Part shown: piece after piece, positions 1-9,260 of the stretch
How positions within the stretch are numbered: position 1 is the first letter of the stretch
How the letters are laid out: each line of letters starts with the position of its first letter
Assembly (NCBI GenBank): GCA_030598925.1
Contig: JAUVPB010000002.1
Coordinates: 1-41,118 of the forward strand
Length of the DNA: 41,118 bases
Reading direction: 5' to 3'
From: Actinomycetes bacterium
Lineage (GTDB): Bacteria; Actinomycetota; Thermoleophilia; Gaiellales; Gaiellaceae
The notes under the pieces: generated by a model
What the model saw: the letters and a program-made list of their open reading frames with translations, nothing else
Databases searched by the model: none
What the model was told of the DNA's origin: nothing
Translations under genes and position numbers: made by a program

Positions 1-2
1 CG

Positions 3-377
3 AACCGGTTCCCGGGGTTCACAGGAGAGCCGTACGACATCGACCTCGAGATCGCGCCGCCTGAACGCCAGAATCGCTGGATCACAGGCTTCCGCCTGAT
101 TCTCATCTTCCCAGCCGCCATGATCGCGGGCGTGTTGGGAGGGGCGCTCTTCTTCGTCGCGTTCTTCGGCTGGTTCGCCGCTCTCGTGCAAGGACGGATG
201 CCGCGCGGCTTTCGAAATCTCGGCGCGTATGCCTTGCGCTACTCGGCTCAGGTGAGCTCGTACTTCTACGTTGTCACGGACACGTATCCGTTCAGTGGCC
301 CACCGGCAGTGACCGATCTCGCGGAAACAACGGACGAGCTGCCCGTACCGGACGCAGGAACCGAGTTCGTCACGTAG
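3..377 (+). CDS. DUF4389-like membrane protein, C-terminal part (5' truncated by window edge)
   Basis: Frame open from the window start; ...PPERQNRWITGFRLILIFPAAMIAGVLGGALFFVAFFGWFAALVQGRMPRGFRNLGAYALRYSAQVSSYFYVVTDTYPF is typical of DUF4389 proteins. Confidence 0.7.
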   Translation, partial: NRFPGFTGEPYDIDLEIAPPERQNRWITGFRLILIFPAAMIAGVLGGALFFVAFFGWFAALVQGRMPRGFRNLGAYALRYSAQVSSYFYVVTDTYPFSGPPAVTDLAETTDELPVPDAGTEFVT

Positions 378-419
378 TTTCGCTCCTCCACTCGGGGGCT
401 GGCGGGTAGCGTTATTCGG

Positions 420-1295
420 ATGGATGCGGTTGGTTTCGCGCTGCTCGCGGGCGGTCTGCTGGGGGCGTTGACGGTGATGGTGCGGCTCGGGCTTCGAGCC
501 GCACCTGACGTGACGGCCAGCGCTTTCGTGATCACGTTCGTCGGGCTTCTCGTCACGGTCGCCGTGGCGATCGCCGTCGGAGTGAAGGGCGCGGAGGTAC
601 GAATCGAGGAACTCTGGCCGTTCCTCGCCATCGGCGTGTTCGTCCCCGGGACCGCGCGCCTGCTCTACGTTCAGGCCGTTCGGGACGCCGGTCCTTCCCG
701 GGCCGCCATCCTCGTCGGCACCGCGCCACTCCTGTCCGTCTTGATCGCGGTCGCAGTCCTGCACGAGACCATCGGGCCCGTGCTGGTCGTCGGGACCCTG
801 CTGATCGTCGGCGGTGGGATTGCGCTCGTGCGAGAGCGGACGCGGCCAGCCTACTTCAAGCTGATCGGTGTCGTACTCGCGCTGGTCGTGGCGTTGCTGG
901 TCGCGATTCGCGACAACGTCGCGCGATCCGTAACGAGCGGCGCCGACATGGAGCCCGTGCTCGAGATCGCGGCCGTGCTCGTCGCCGCAAGCACGATGGC
1001 GTTCGTCTACCTGCTGGTGGGGAGTCGCGGTACGGGGGCCTTCGCGAGAACGTGGAAGGTCTTCCTCCCGTTCCTCCCGATGGGCGTGATTGCCGGCTTC
1101 GCGTCGCTCGCGGTGCTCGAGTCACTCGATCGTGGGCCGGTGACGGTGGTCGCGCCGCTGATCGCGACACAGGCCCTGTGGGTTGTGATCTTCTCCAGCC
1201 TCCTGGTAGGGCGAGCCGAGGCGGTCACTGCTCGAGTCGTGGTGGCTGCCGTGTGCGTCGTTGGCGGTGGCGCGCTCGTGGGCATCGGTCAGTAG
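420..1295 (+). CDS. EamA/DMT superfamily transporter
   Basis: 291 aa, about 10 hydrophobic segments, two EamA-like halves. Confidence 0.8.
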   Translation: MDAVGFALLAGGLLGALTVMVRLGLRAAPDVTASAFVITFVGLLVTVAVAIAVGVKGAEVRIEELWPFLAIGVFVPGTARLLYVQAVRDAGPSRAAILVGTAPLLSVLIAVAVLHETIGPVLVVGTLLIVGGGIALVRERTRPAYFKLIGVVLALVVALLVAIRDNVARSVTSGADMEPVLEIAAVLVAASTMAFVYLLVGSRGTGAFARTWKVFLPFLPMGVIAGFASLAVLESLDRGPVTVVAPLIATQALWVVIFSSLLVGRAEAVTARVVVAAVCVVGGGALVGIGQ

Positions 1296-1314
1296 GCTCG
1301 GGACGGTAGCCGGC

Positions 1315-2295
1315 TCACGGCCTGCCCTCTGCGTCCTCGATGTAGGCGAGAGCGATCGAGTCGAGGTCGATGTCGCCCTGGATCCCGAGCTCGCCTGCGC
1401 GACGTGCCCCGAGTCGCGTCGGCCACGAGTTGAAGATCGCCTCGATCTGGGGGTCGACTTCGACCCGAACGTCGCCAAGCGAGCGGTCGCGTCCGACACG
1501 CTTCATGCTCTCCACCATCTCAGCAGCGGTCACGGACAGGCCCGGGAACAGCACCGCGCGATCGGCGCCGAGCGTGGAGGCGCCGAGCTCGTGCAGGCGG
1601 ATGAGACCGTCCACCACCGTGCGAGCCCCGATAACGATGGTGCGTGTCTCGAGGGGTACCGGCACCACACACTGTTTGCCGGCCAGCGGCTCTCGAAACA
1701 CCGAGCTGCACCAGGAGGACGCTGCGAGGTTCGGCTTGCCAGGGCGCACGATCACCGTGGGAAGGCGCGCGGTCCGGCCGTCGAGAAACCCCTTCCGGGA
1801 GTAGTCGTTGATCAGGAGCTCGAGGATCGCCTTTGTGGTTCCGTAGGTCGACTGCGGCGTCAGCTTGGTGGCGTCGTCGACCTCGATCGGAGGCCAGCCC
1901 CCGCCATAGGCCGCGAAGCTCGACGCGAGAACGACTCGCGGCTCGGAGCGGAGGGCCCGGCACGCCTCGAAGACATTGAGGCCGCCGTCGAGGTTCACTC
2001 GCAGTGCGAGATCAAAGTCCTGTTCGGCGCCGTGGCTCACGACCGAGGCGAGATGGAAGACAGCGCAGTCGTCACGGTCGATCACCGACCCGACGGCGTC
2101 GGCGTCGGTGATATCGCCGACGACGCTACTGATCAGCGGGCTCGCGCTCTGCCCAGCCTCCTGGTTGTCGAAGAGAACGATCTCGTCGACAGCCGTGGGC
2201 TCGCCGTCCGGCCCGGAGATCGATCCGCGAGCAGCAACGGCGGCCGCTACGGAACGCCCGAGAAACCCGGCTCCTCCTGTGATCACAAGCTTCAT
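1315..2295 (-). CDS. NAD-dependent epimerase/dehydratase, D-erythronate dehydrogenase (DenD)-like
   Basis: N-terminal Rossmann motif MKLVITGGAGFLGRSVA; extended SDR with STYGTTKAILELLINDYSRKG (YxxxK). Confidence 0.8.
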   Translation of the reverse strand: MKLVITGGAGFLGRSVAAAVAARGSISGPDGEPTAVDEIVLFDNQEAGQSASPLISSVVGDITDADAVGSVIDRDDCAVFHLASVVSHGAEQDFDLALRVNLDGGLNVFEACRALRSEPRVVLASSFAAYGGGWPPIEVDDATKLTPQSTYGTTKAILELLINDYSRKGFLDGRTARLPTVIVRPGKPNLAASSWCSSVFREPLAGKQCVVPVPLETRTIVIGARTVVDGLIRLHELGASTLGADRAVLFPGLSVTAAEMVESMKRVGRDRSLGDVRVEVDPQIEAIFNSWPTRLGARRAGELGIQGDIDLDSIALAYIEDAEGRP

Positions 2296-2354
2296 GTGCC
2301 GATCAGCCTCCGACGCCGCCGCGTCGCGGACACGAGCGCCGCCCTGCCGTAGGC

Positions 2355-3419
2355 CTACGCACCGGCCAGCGCCCCTTCGACGGCCGTAACGGCCGTTTGT
2401 ACGTGTGCTGACGTGATGTCGAGATGGGTTACGGCCCGCACCTTCGTTGTGTCGATCTGCTTCATTCGCACGCTCGAGGCAGAGAGGCGGGCGAGTAGGT
2501 CACGCGAGCTCAAGCCGGTTGCGGCCACGTCAAAGTAGACGAGGTTCGTGTCGATTCGCTCCTGGGCGATCGCGACGCCCGTCAACTCCGCGAGACCCCC
2601 CGCGAGCTCCGTCGCGCGGGCGTGATCCCCGCTGAGGCGCTCGACATGGTGGCGTAGAGCGTAGATGCCGGCGGCTGCCATCATTCCCGCTTTGTGCGTG
2701 ACGCCCCCGAAGAGGTACTTGGCCTCGCGTGCCTTGGCGACGAATCGCTCATCGCCGACCATGACCGCGCCCATCGGGCAGCCGAGGCCTTTGGAGAGGT
2801 CGATCCAGGCGGAGTCGAAGGGTGCGCAGTAGTCCGCAGTTGAGACGCCGCTGGCGGCAACCGCGTTCAGCAGCCGAGCCCCATCGAGGTGCGTTTCCAG
2901 GCCGTGGGCCCTTGCGGCTTCGCACGCGGCTTCGATGTCGGCGAGCGACCACACGCTTCCACCGGTCCGGTTGTGTGTGTTCTCTACGCTCAACAGCCGT
3001 GCCGCGCCGCCTCGATCCCTGACGCTGCGCAGTGCATCTTCGATCGACGTTGCTCCCATCACGCCACGCTCGCCGTCGAGCGTCTGCAGCTCCAGCCGCT
3101 TGTGGATGTCCGGTCCGGCGTATTTCGAGTACACGGGATGCGTGTCCTCATGCAGCAGCAGCGTGTCGCCCGCGTCGCACCAGACATCGAAGGCAACGAC
3201 GTTGCACATCGTTCCCGAGGGCATGAACACGGCGGCTTCCTTCCCCGCGAGTGTGGCAACGATCCGCTCGAGCTCGCACACGGTCGGGTCCTCGCCACGT
3301 TCCTCGTCGCCGACGTCCGCGCTGGCCATGAACTCCCGCATCGCCGCCGTTGGGCGGCTGGCATTGTCGCTCACGAGATCGATCTCGAAGGGCGTGAAGC
3401 CGCCGTCGGGAGAAGGCAC
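2355..3419 (-). CDS. low-specificity L-threonine aldolase family (PLP)
   Basis: DLVSDNASRPTAAMREFMASADVGDEERGEDPTVCELE...HLDGARLLNA...DSAWIDLSKGLGCPMGAVMVG; PLP Lys context SKGLGCP. Confidence 0.88.
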   Translation of the reverse strand: MPSPDGGFTPFEIDLVSDNASRPTAAMREFMASADVGDEERGEDPTVCELERIVATLAGKEAAVFMPSGTMCNVVAFDVWCDAGDTLLLHEDTHPVYSKYAGPDIHKRLELQTLDGERGVMGATSIEDALRSVRDRGGAARLLSVENTHNRTGGSVWSLADIEAACEAARAHGLETHLDGARLLNAVAASGVSTADYCAPFDSAWIDLSKGLGCPMGAVMVGDERFVAKAREAKYLFGGVTHKAGMMAAAGIYALRHHVERLSGDHARATELAGGLAELTGVAIAQERIDTNLVYFDVAATGLSSRDLLARLSASSVRMKQIDTTKVRAVTHLDITSAHVQTAVTAVEGALAGA

Positions 3420-3446
3420 GGACTCAGACTACAAGTGCAACTCTGC

Positions 3447-4062
3447 CTACTGCGGGGCGCGGGCGGCGCGGCTAGGGGCCCCGGTCACACCGGCTGCTGT
3501 GACGGTGATGTCTGCATGGTTGTTGAAGACAGCGACCTCGTCCGTCGGGCCGATCAGGCAGACGCGCGCCTTCTCGGTGTCGAGTCCCACGAGCGCGCTT
3601 GTCTCCGGGATGCTGTCGATCCGGTAGTAACCGCCGCCACCCTCGAGGTGGTCGCCGTTGCTGGCCTGCTGCCCGTCAGGGAAGCGCACACTGAACGCTG
3701 GCCGTGACGCGGTGGTACCGGTTGGCCAGACGACCGGGTAGCCGTCAAGCCAGACACACCCATTCTCGATCTCTGCGGTCAGGACGCCCTCGACCATGTA
3801 GGCGGGTCCGTCAACGGGTTCGGCCTGCGCTGGTCTGACCAGCAATGGCCCTTCTGCTTCGGCACGGCCGCCCTCCTGCTCCAACCGCCCCATCCCGCTG
3901 GGCCACTGACTCATGCGATATCTCAGCAGGGGACGGCACCTCGACCGGCGGTTCTTCTCCACTCGGCTGTGCCGACTCAGCGGCCGTATCGGAGTCATCC
4001 GCACCGCAGCCGCCCAGGACCAACATGGCTTCGACCACGAATGCGGCCAACTGCCGACGCAT
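3447..4062 (-). pseudogene. putative lipoprotein gene with an apparent +1 frameshift
   Basis: Start at 4062 gives MRRQLAAFVVEAMLVLGGCGADDSDTAAESAQPSGEEPPVEVPSPAEIS (lipobox LGGC), which stops at 3811; the other frame continues as ...GGRAEAEGPLLVRPAQAEPVDGPAYMVEGVLTAEIENGCVWLDGYPVVWPTG... to 3447. Confidence 0.55.
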
Positions 4063-4144
4063 ACCACCCTTGAGACTGCCGCGCCACCCAGAGTTCCGGC
4101 GTCCGGCGACCACCAGCCGGTAGTCGAAGGGCAGATGCCGGCCA

Positions 4145-4717
4145 ATGGCATCATGGCGCCGAATGACCCGCCCACCCGTCGATGAAGGGTTCGACCCTGC
4201 AGTAAGAGTTGTAGAGCACAACGGCGGATGGGCGGACCTCTTCGCGCGGGAGGCCAGCGCGATCGCAGCCGGTCTCTTGGATGCGGCTGCCCGAATCGAT
4301 CACGTTGGCTCTACTGCTGTTTCCGACCTGCCTGCGAAGCCGATCGTGGACATCCAGGTTTCGGTGCGCGACATACGCGCGTGGAGCGACTACGTGGAGC
4401 CGCTCGAGAGACTCGGGTACCTGTTCGTGCCTGATCCTGCCTTGCCCGAGCACCACTTCTTTGGCAAGCCTCTGACGCGTCCGAGACAGTTCCATGTTCA
4501 CGTCTGTGAGGCGGGCGGTCATGAGGAGAGACGCCACCTGGCAGTTCGTGATTATTTGCGCGCAGATCCCGATGAGCGTGACCGGTACGGAGCGCTCAAG
4601 GTCGAGCTGGGCCGCCGGCACCTCGGCGACCGAGCGGCTTACATGCGAGCGAAAGAGCCGTTCTTGCCCGCACTGGAAGATCGGGCCTTGCGGTGGCGTT
4701 CAGGTGAGTCCACGTAA
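4145..4717 (+). CDS. GrpB family protein (nucleotidyltransferase-like)
   Basis: VRVVEHNGGWADLFAREASAIAAGLLDAAARIDHVGSTAVSDLPAKPIVDIQVSV is the GrpB signature. Confidence 0.88.
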   Translation: MASWRRMTRPPVDEGFDPAVRVVEHNGGWADLFAREASAIAAGLLDAAARIDHVGSTAVSDLPAKPIVDIQVSVRDIRAWSDYVEPLERLGYLFVPDPALPEHHFFGKPLTRPRQFHVHVCEAGGHEERRHLAVRDYLRADPDERDRYGALKVELGRRHLGDRAAYMRAKEPFLPALEDRALRWRSGEST

Positions 4718-4765
4718 CGCCGCTCGTTCGCTAACAGGCCGGTCAGTTCTTGGCGTAGCCAATGC

Positions 4766-5779
4766 TTACGTCGAAATCATCTTCTTTTCGATCCCGACAC
4801 CGGCACTCAATGCGCGCTCGTACTCGAGCGGGACCGTTGCGGAGTCCTGCAATGCGATACCGGTGGAGTCGAAGACGGTGACCTGCGCGTCCGTCTGCCG
4901 TCCCTCGATCTTCTTGGCGACGACGGCGCCGAAGTCAGCTGCGACGTTCTCGGCCGCGTAGAGCCCTTGGCTGATAGCGACGTTGATCTCGCCATCGTCG
5001 ACGCACTGACGAATGTCGTCCGTGAACACGCGCGCCCGGTTGAGGATGCGAGGGTCGAGCTCCTGGCTGCCCGCGAGGCCGCCTCCGATGCACGCGAGGT
5101 GCGTTCCAGGCTCGATCCACTCGTCGTCGACGAGCCAACTCGTCGCTGCGGTCACGGTGACGACGACGTCGGCGCCGCGAACGGCGTCTTCCACATCGCT
5201 CGCGGCGCGGATCGGGAGGTCGGCGCAGTCGGCCTGGACGTCGGCGAGGCACGCCTCGATCGTCTGCTCCGAACGCGACCAGACCCGCACCTCATCCCAA
5301 TCGAACAGGTTGCGACAGCACTTCAGCGCCCCACGGGCCGAGTCGCCGGCGCCCACCACGGCAAGGATCTTCGAGTCGGCTCGCGCGAGCCATTTGGCTG
5401 AAACGGCTGCCGAGGCTCCGGTTCGCATGTTCGTGTGGTGGCTCCCGTCACAGATCGCGAGCGGGAACCCGGTTTCGGGGTGCGTATAGATCAGGATCGA
5501 GAACACGGTGGGCAGGTCGTGCTTGGCACGGTTGTCGAACCGGATCGACACCCACTTGCACGCGGCCGCCTCTGGCTCCTCGATGTACGACGGCATGATC
5601 TCCCACTCGCCCGGGTAGTCGTCGAGCACGATGTGCCCCTTCGGTTCCATGTAGACGCGCTCTTCGCCGAACATGCGAAAGGCTTGCTCGACGCAGTCGT
5701 TGTACTCCTCAGGGCTCAAGAGTCCGACCATCTCGTTGCGACTGAGGATCAGCGTCTTCCGATTGCGCCAGCTCTCCAT
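4766..5779 (-). CDS. ornithine cyclodeaminase / mu-crystallin family protein
   Basis: ILSRNEMVGLLSPEEYNDCVEQAF...AVVGAGDSARGALKCCRNLFDWDEVRVWSRS...GADVVVTVTAATSWL...GTHLACIGG; start taken as the internal ATG at 5779, preceded by GGAGGA. Confidence 0.85.
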   Translation of the reverse strand: MESWRNRKTLILSRNEMVGLLSPEEYNDCVEQAFRMFGEERVYMEPKGHIVLDDYPGEWEIMPSYIEEPEAAACKWVSIRFDNRAKHDLPTVFSILIYTHPETGFPLAICDGSHHTNMRTGASAAVSAKWLARADSKILAVVGAGDSARGALKCCRNLFDWDEVRVWSRSEQTIEACLADVQADCADLPIRAASDVEDAVRGADVVVTVTAATSWLVDDEWIEPGTHLACIGGGLAGSQELDPRILNRARVFTDDIRQCVDDGEINVAISQGLYAAENVAADFGAVVAKKIEGRQTDAQVTVFDSTGIALQDSATVPLEYERALSAGVGIEKKMIST

Positions 5780-5937
5780 GCTTCCTCCGTGTCGGTTGGT
5801 TGAGGCACCGTAGGTGCTAAGTGACGACTGGGTAGGGCTCGGCCCGAGTCCGTCGACCCGGGCTCGACGGTGTCTCGGCTGCGCGTTCGTGTTAGCGTCG
5901 TGCACGCCCGCCGCTGATTGCCTCAACAATCACCCGC

Positions 5938-7056
5938 ATGATCAAGGCTCCGAGGGATCGGCCGCTCACTACGTTCCTCGATGGCCGGGGCGATCTCAGG
6001 GCGCTCGAGCTCCTGCGTATTGCCGCCGGGCCGATAGTGATCGCGCACCTGTGGCCGTTCCTTCAGCGGGCGGTCGACGGCGTCGTCTACTCAGACCGCT
6101 TCTATCAGCCCTACGTGAGCTGGTACCCGGAGGCGTCAAGCGACGTATATGTCGTGTTGCTCTGGCTCGCGGTCGGATCTGCGATTGCGCTCAGCCTGGG
6201 CGCCGCCACGAGAGTGGCAGCCGCTTACACGGCCGGCTTCGTCGCCTACAACCTCTTTCTCTCGCAAACGCACTTTCATCACAACCGTGCGTTTCTGCTC
6301 GTCATGTTGCTCGGTCTGGCGCTCCTACCGATGGGTCGTCGCCTGTCAGTCGATGCCTGGGTACGGCGCCACTTAGGAAAGCCGGCTTCGTCCGAAGGGC
6401 CGCTCTGGCCTCTGCTTCTCATGCGGTTCGAGGTCGTGGCGGTGTTCCTCGTGTCGGGGTTCTCGAAATTGATCGATCCCGATTGGTGGGGCGGCACGGT
6501 TCTGCGGATCCGCTTCGCCGATGGACGGACACAGGCCGAGGATCTTGGCGTTCCGGACTGGCTGCTGGACTTCGTCGCAACGAGCGAGTTCCACGCTGTC
6601 TTCGGGAAGGTCGCCGTTCTGACCGAACTCGCCATCGGTCTCGGCCTCGCGTTCCGGGCCACGAGGCTCGCCGCGCTGTGGCTCGAGGTGGCGTTCCACG
6701 TGTCGATCGAGGCCATCTTCGCCGTGCAGGTGTTCTCGTACGCGGCCCTCGCCGCAACGGTCATCTGGGTCACGCCCAGCGCACGCGACCGTACCCTCGC
6801 GCTCGCCGGTGCCGCTCGCGGTACGCGCCTGCTCCAGCACACCGTCCGCTGGCTGGATTGGACCGGCCGGATGCGCCTAGAGAAGGTCGCAGCGAACGGC
6901 CACGCGATCACCCTCAGCGACCGCGACGGCTCGGTCGTCCATGGAGCGGCCGCGGTGCGCCTGGTCCTTAGCCGACTGCCGCTGACGTTCTGGTTCGTCG
7001 CGCCAGTCAGGCTGATCGACGTCTGGCGGCGCGCGCGGTTCGGTCGACTGAGCTGA
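5938..7056 (+). CDS. HTTM domain (vitamin K-dependent gamma-carboxylase-like) membrane protein
   Basis: ALELLRIAAGPIVIAHLWPFL...TRVAAAYTAGFVAYNLFLSQTHFHHNRAFLLVMLLGLALLPMG...FSKLIDPDWWGGTVLRIRF. Confidence 0.8.
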   Translation: MIKAPRDRPLTTFLDGRGDLRALELLRIAAGPIVIAHLWPFLQRAVDGVVYSDRFYQPYVSWYPEASSDVYVVLLWLAVGSAIALSLGAATRVAAAYTAGFVAYNLFLSQTHFHHNRAFLLVMLLGLALLPMGRRLSVDAWVRRHLGKPASSEGPLWPLLLMRFEVVAVFLVSGFSKLIDPDWWGGTVLRIRFADGRTQAEDLGVPDWLLDFVATSEFHAVFGKVAVLTELAIGLGLAFRATRLAALWLEVAFHVSIEAIFAVQVFSYAALAATVIWVTPSARDRTLALAGAARGTRLLQHTVRWLDWTGRMRLEKVAANGHAITLSDRDGSVVHGAAAVRLVLSRLPLTFWFVAPVRLIDVWRRARFGRLS

Positions 7057-7088
7057 GCCAACCGGGACGAGACGCGAGCGGCGAGAAC

Positions 7089-7108
7089 TGAGACGGGCGT
7101 CGGTCTCA
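7089..7108. terminator. candidate hairpin TGAGAC-N8-GTCTCA
   Basis: Perfect 6-bp inverted repeat 32 bp downstream of the HTTM stop; no clear U-tract. Confidence 0.25.
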
Positions 7109-7188
7109 TCTGGATCTCATCCCTGACTTCCTGTCCAGTGTGGCGCGAGCCGCCGCCCAGCTGCCGTCACCGCCGCGCTCAGCTTAGA

Positions 7189-7782
7189 GTGGCCGGAGTC
7201 GTGGATCTCACTCGTCTTCCCGCCAATCTTCCCGAGCCGATCGACGATGGCGCTTGCGATCATCTGCAAGCGCTGGATGTTCCTGCGCTCGAGTTTCGTT
7301 CGACCGCGGGCGGGCACCGGTCGCTCGTTGACGTGCCGTCGCGCTCGCTCGTGCTGTTCGTCTATCCGCAGACCGGCGGGCCTGGTGTTGACATCCCCGA
7401 CGACTGGGATCAGATCCCCGGTGCCCGCGGGTGCACGCCACAGTCATGCGCGTTCCGCGATCACTACGCCGAGCTATCGGCGTTGGAAGCGACGGTGTAT
7501 GGCCTCAGCTCGCAGCCGCTCTACCAGCAACGGGAGTTCGTCGAACGGATGCACATCCCGTTCCCGCTCCTCAACGACGGGGCCCGCCGCCTGACAGACG
7601 CGCCGCTTCGGCTGCCGACGTTCACCGTACGCGAGCAGGTTCTCTACAAGCGCGTCACGCTCGTCGCGGAGCACGGGCGCATTACCAAGGTCTTCTACCC
7701 CGTATTCCCGTCCGACGAGAACGCGTCGAACGTTCTCGAGTACCTGCGCGCGGTCGCGTCAGCGCCGGCGCCCGCGCCGTAA
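7189..7782 (+). CDS. peroxiredoxin / redoxin (AhpC/TSA-like)
   Basis: SRSLVLFVYPQTGGPG...GARGCTPQSCAFRDHYAELSALEATVYGLSSQPLYQQREFVERMHIPFPLLNDG; GTG start inferred within ORF 7138..7782. Confidence 0.78.
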   Translation: MAGVVDLTRLPANLPEPIDDGACDHLQALDVPALEFRSTAGGHRSLVDVPSRSLVLFVYPQTGGPGVDIPDDWDQIPGARGCTPQSCAFRDHYAELSALEATVYGLSSQPLYQQREFVERMHIPFPLLNDGARRLTDAPLRLPTFTVREQVLYKRVTLVAEHGRITKVFYPVFPSDENASNVLEYLRAVASAPAPAP

Positions 7783-7822
7783 CCGTGGCTCGCTGCCTCC
7801 GGCGATCTCTGCGGCCGCCGCC

Positions 7823-8131
7823 CTACTCGGCGAGGAAGCGGTACGAGCCAACGATCGTCGCATCCTGTGCAGCGGGCGGCTCGTCGCAGCGCTCGCCGAG
7901 CTGGCTCTGAAACTCCTTGAAGGCCGCTATCTCGCCAAGCGGATTGCTGCCGTCGTCAGTCTCGATCGACGCAAGGTGGACAAAGGTGACCTCGTCCGCG
8001 AGCCGGAACGTGGCGTAGCGGACGCCGCCCGGGTCGGTGCTGGCGAGCTCCTCGAAGACGTTCTCGACGAGGCGCTGATTCTCGTCGGCGTGTTCCGGCT
8101 TCGTCTTGTATCGAACGACGACCTTCCTCAT
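7823..8131 (-). CDS. small dimeric alpha/beta-barrel (antibiotic biosynthesis monooxygenase-like) protein
   Basis: MRKVVVRYKTKPEHADENQRLVENVFEELASTDPGGVRYATFRLADEVTFVHLASIE..., 102 aa; the listed 459-aa ORF is an over-extension. Confidence 0.75.
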   Translation of the reverse strand: MRKVVVRYKTKPEHADENQRLVENVFEELASTDPGGVRYATFRLADEVTFVHLASIETDDGSNPLGEIAAFKEFQSQLGERCDEPPAAQDATIVGSYRFLAE

Positions 8132-8325
8132 CGCGTGACCTCCGGTGTCTCGTTTCGGATAGGGGCGTCTCAGGGTACGGGCTATCGGTAGCCGAATGGG
8201 CCGAGATCTAGTACGTTCGTGCGCCGTGCGCGAGATCGAGCTCACCCACCCGACGTGCGAGTTCTGCGGGCGCATGTTGTCCCCGGGCGAGCCGAGGATC
8301 GACTCTCCACAGGGAGCGGGCGCGA

Positions 8326-8448
8326 CTAGAGGATCCCGGTCTCTCTGTGCTGATCGCGATGCCCGAGGCCGTCGAGCACGTCGGCGATGACAGCCGTCTA
8401 GAGCTCCCGCTCGATGCTCTCGTAGTAGTCGGTGCTGTGTTCCTTCAC
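8326..8448 (-). pseudogene. possible remnant of an RraA-family gene (5' fragment with internal TAG)
   Basis: Hand translation: VKEHSTDYYESIEREL*TAVIADVLDGLGHRDQHRETGIL*; the TAVIADVLDGLGHRDQ stretch resembles RraA/HMG-aldolase N-termini. Confidence 0.4.
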
Positions 8449-8506
8449 GATCGGGCGATCCTAGTGCAAGACTTCGCTCGGGCGACAGAAGGGAGACGAA
8501 CGACAG

Positions 8507-9199
8507 ATGTCGCACTTCGAGGGTTTTCCGCCGGCCGGGCTCAGGTTTCTCGCGGACCTGGCGCAGAACAACCACCGCTCGTGGTTCGATGACCACCGGA
8601 CCGTGTGGGAGGAGCAGCTTCTCCGCCCGGCCAAGCTGTTCGTCGAGGCAGTCGGTGCCGAGTTCGCGCGCGCAGACATCGCCGTTCATGCGGAGCCCAA
8701 GATCAACGGCTCGATCTTTCGGATCAATCGCGACACACGGTTCTCGAAGGACAAGAGCCCGTACAAGACTCACCTCGACATGTGGTTCTGGCAGGGGACC
8801 GGGCCCAGCCGCGCATGCCCGGGCTACTTCCTGCGGCTCAGGTCTTCGTCTCTCGTTCTTGGTGCCGGCATGCATGCTTTCGACAAAGACGTGCTCGCGC
8901 AGTATCGCGAGGACGTGATTGACGATCGGCGCGGGGTCGCGCTCGTGAAGGCGATCGAGGCGGTCGAGTCGGCCGGACCGTACGACGTCGGCGGGCAGGC
9001 GTTGAAGCGAGTGCCACGAGGGTTCGACGCCGAGCACGATCGCGCCCAGTGGCTCATGCACAAGGGGCTGCACGCGGGCCTGGATCTCCCCGTGGCCGAG
9101 GAGGCGCTCGCCCCGTCGTTTCCCGGCTTCTGCGCGGAGCACTTTCGCGATCTTGCTCCGCTGCAGGACTGGCTTGTTGAGCTCGTCGGCAGTCGCTAG
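8507..9199 (+). CDS. DUF2461 (TIGR02453) family protein
   Basis: FPPAGLRFLADLAQNNHRSWFDDHRTVWEEQLLRPAKLFVEAV...INRDTRFSKDKSPYKTHLDMWFWQG. Confidence 0.9.
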   Translation: MSHFEGFPPAGLRFLADLAQNNHRSWFDDHRTVWEEQLLRPAKLFVEAVGAEFARADIAVHAEPKINGSIFRINRDTRFSKDKSPYKTHLDMWFWQGTGPSRACPGYFLRLRSSSLVLGAGMHAFDKDVLAQYREDVIDDRRGVALVKAIEAVESAGPYDVGGQALKRVPRGFDAEHDRAQWLMHKGLHAGLDLPVAEEALAPSFPGFCAEHFRDLAPLQDWLVELVGSR

Positions 9200-9260
9200 C
9201 AACCGATCTCGTCACCAAGGAACGGGGTGCGGCAACTGCGCCTCTCGCGCCCGGGTCAAC

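Noticed and set aside
5814-6971. 385-aa plus-strand Arg-rich ORF
   Set aside because: Shadow frame of the HTTM gene; low-complexity R/G/P composition typical of off-frame high-GC DNA.
8196-8390. 64-aa plus-strand ORF with a CEFCGR motif (THPTCEFCGRMLSPGEPRI)
   Set aside because: A CxxC pair is suggestive, but the C-terminus is Arg-rich nonsense, no good SD is seen, and it overlaps the RraA-like remnant; too weak to call.
7823-9202. 459-aa minus-strand ORF
   Set aside because: Most of it is antisense to the DUF2461 gene; only the final 102 aa from ATG 8131 look like a real protein.
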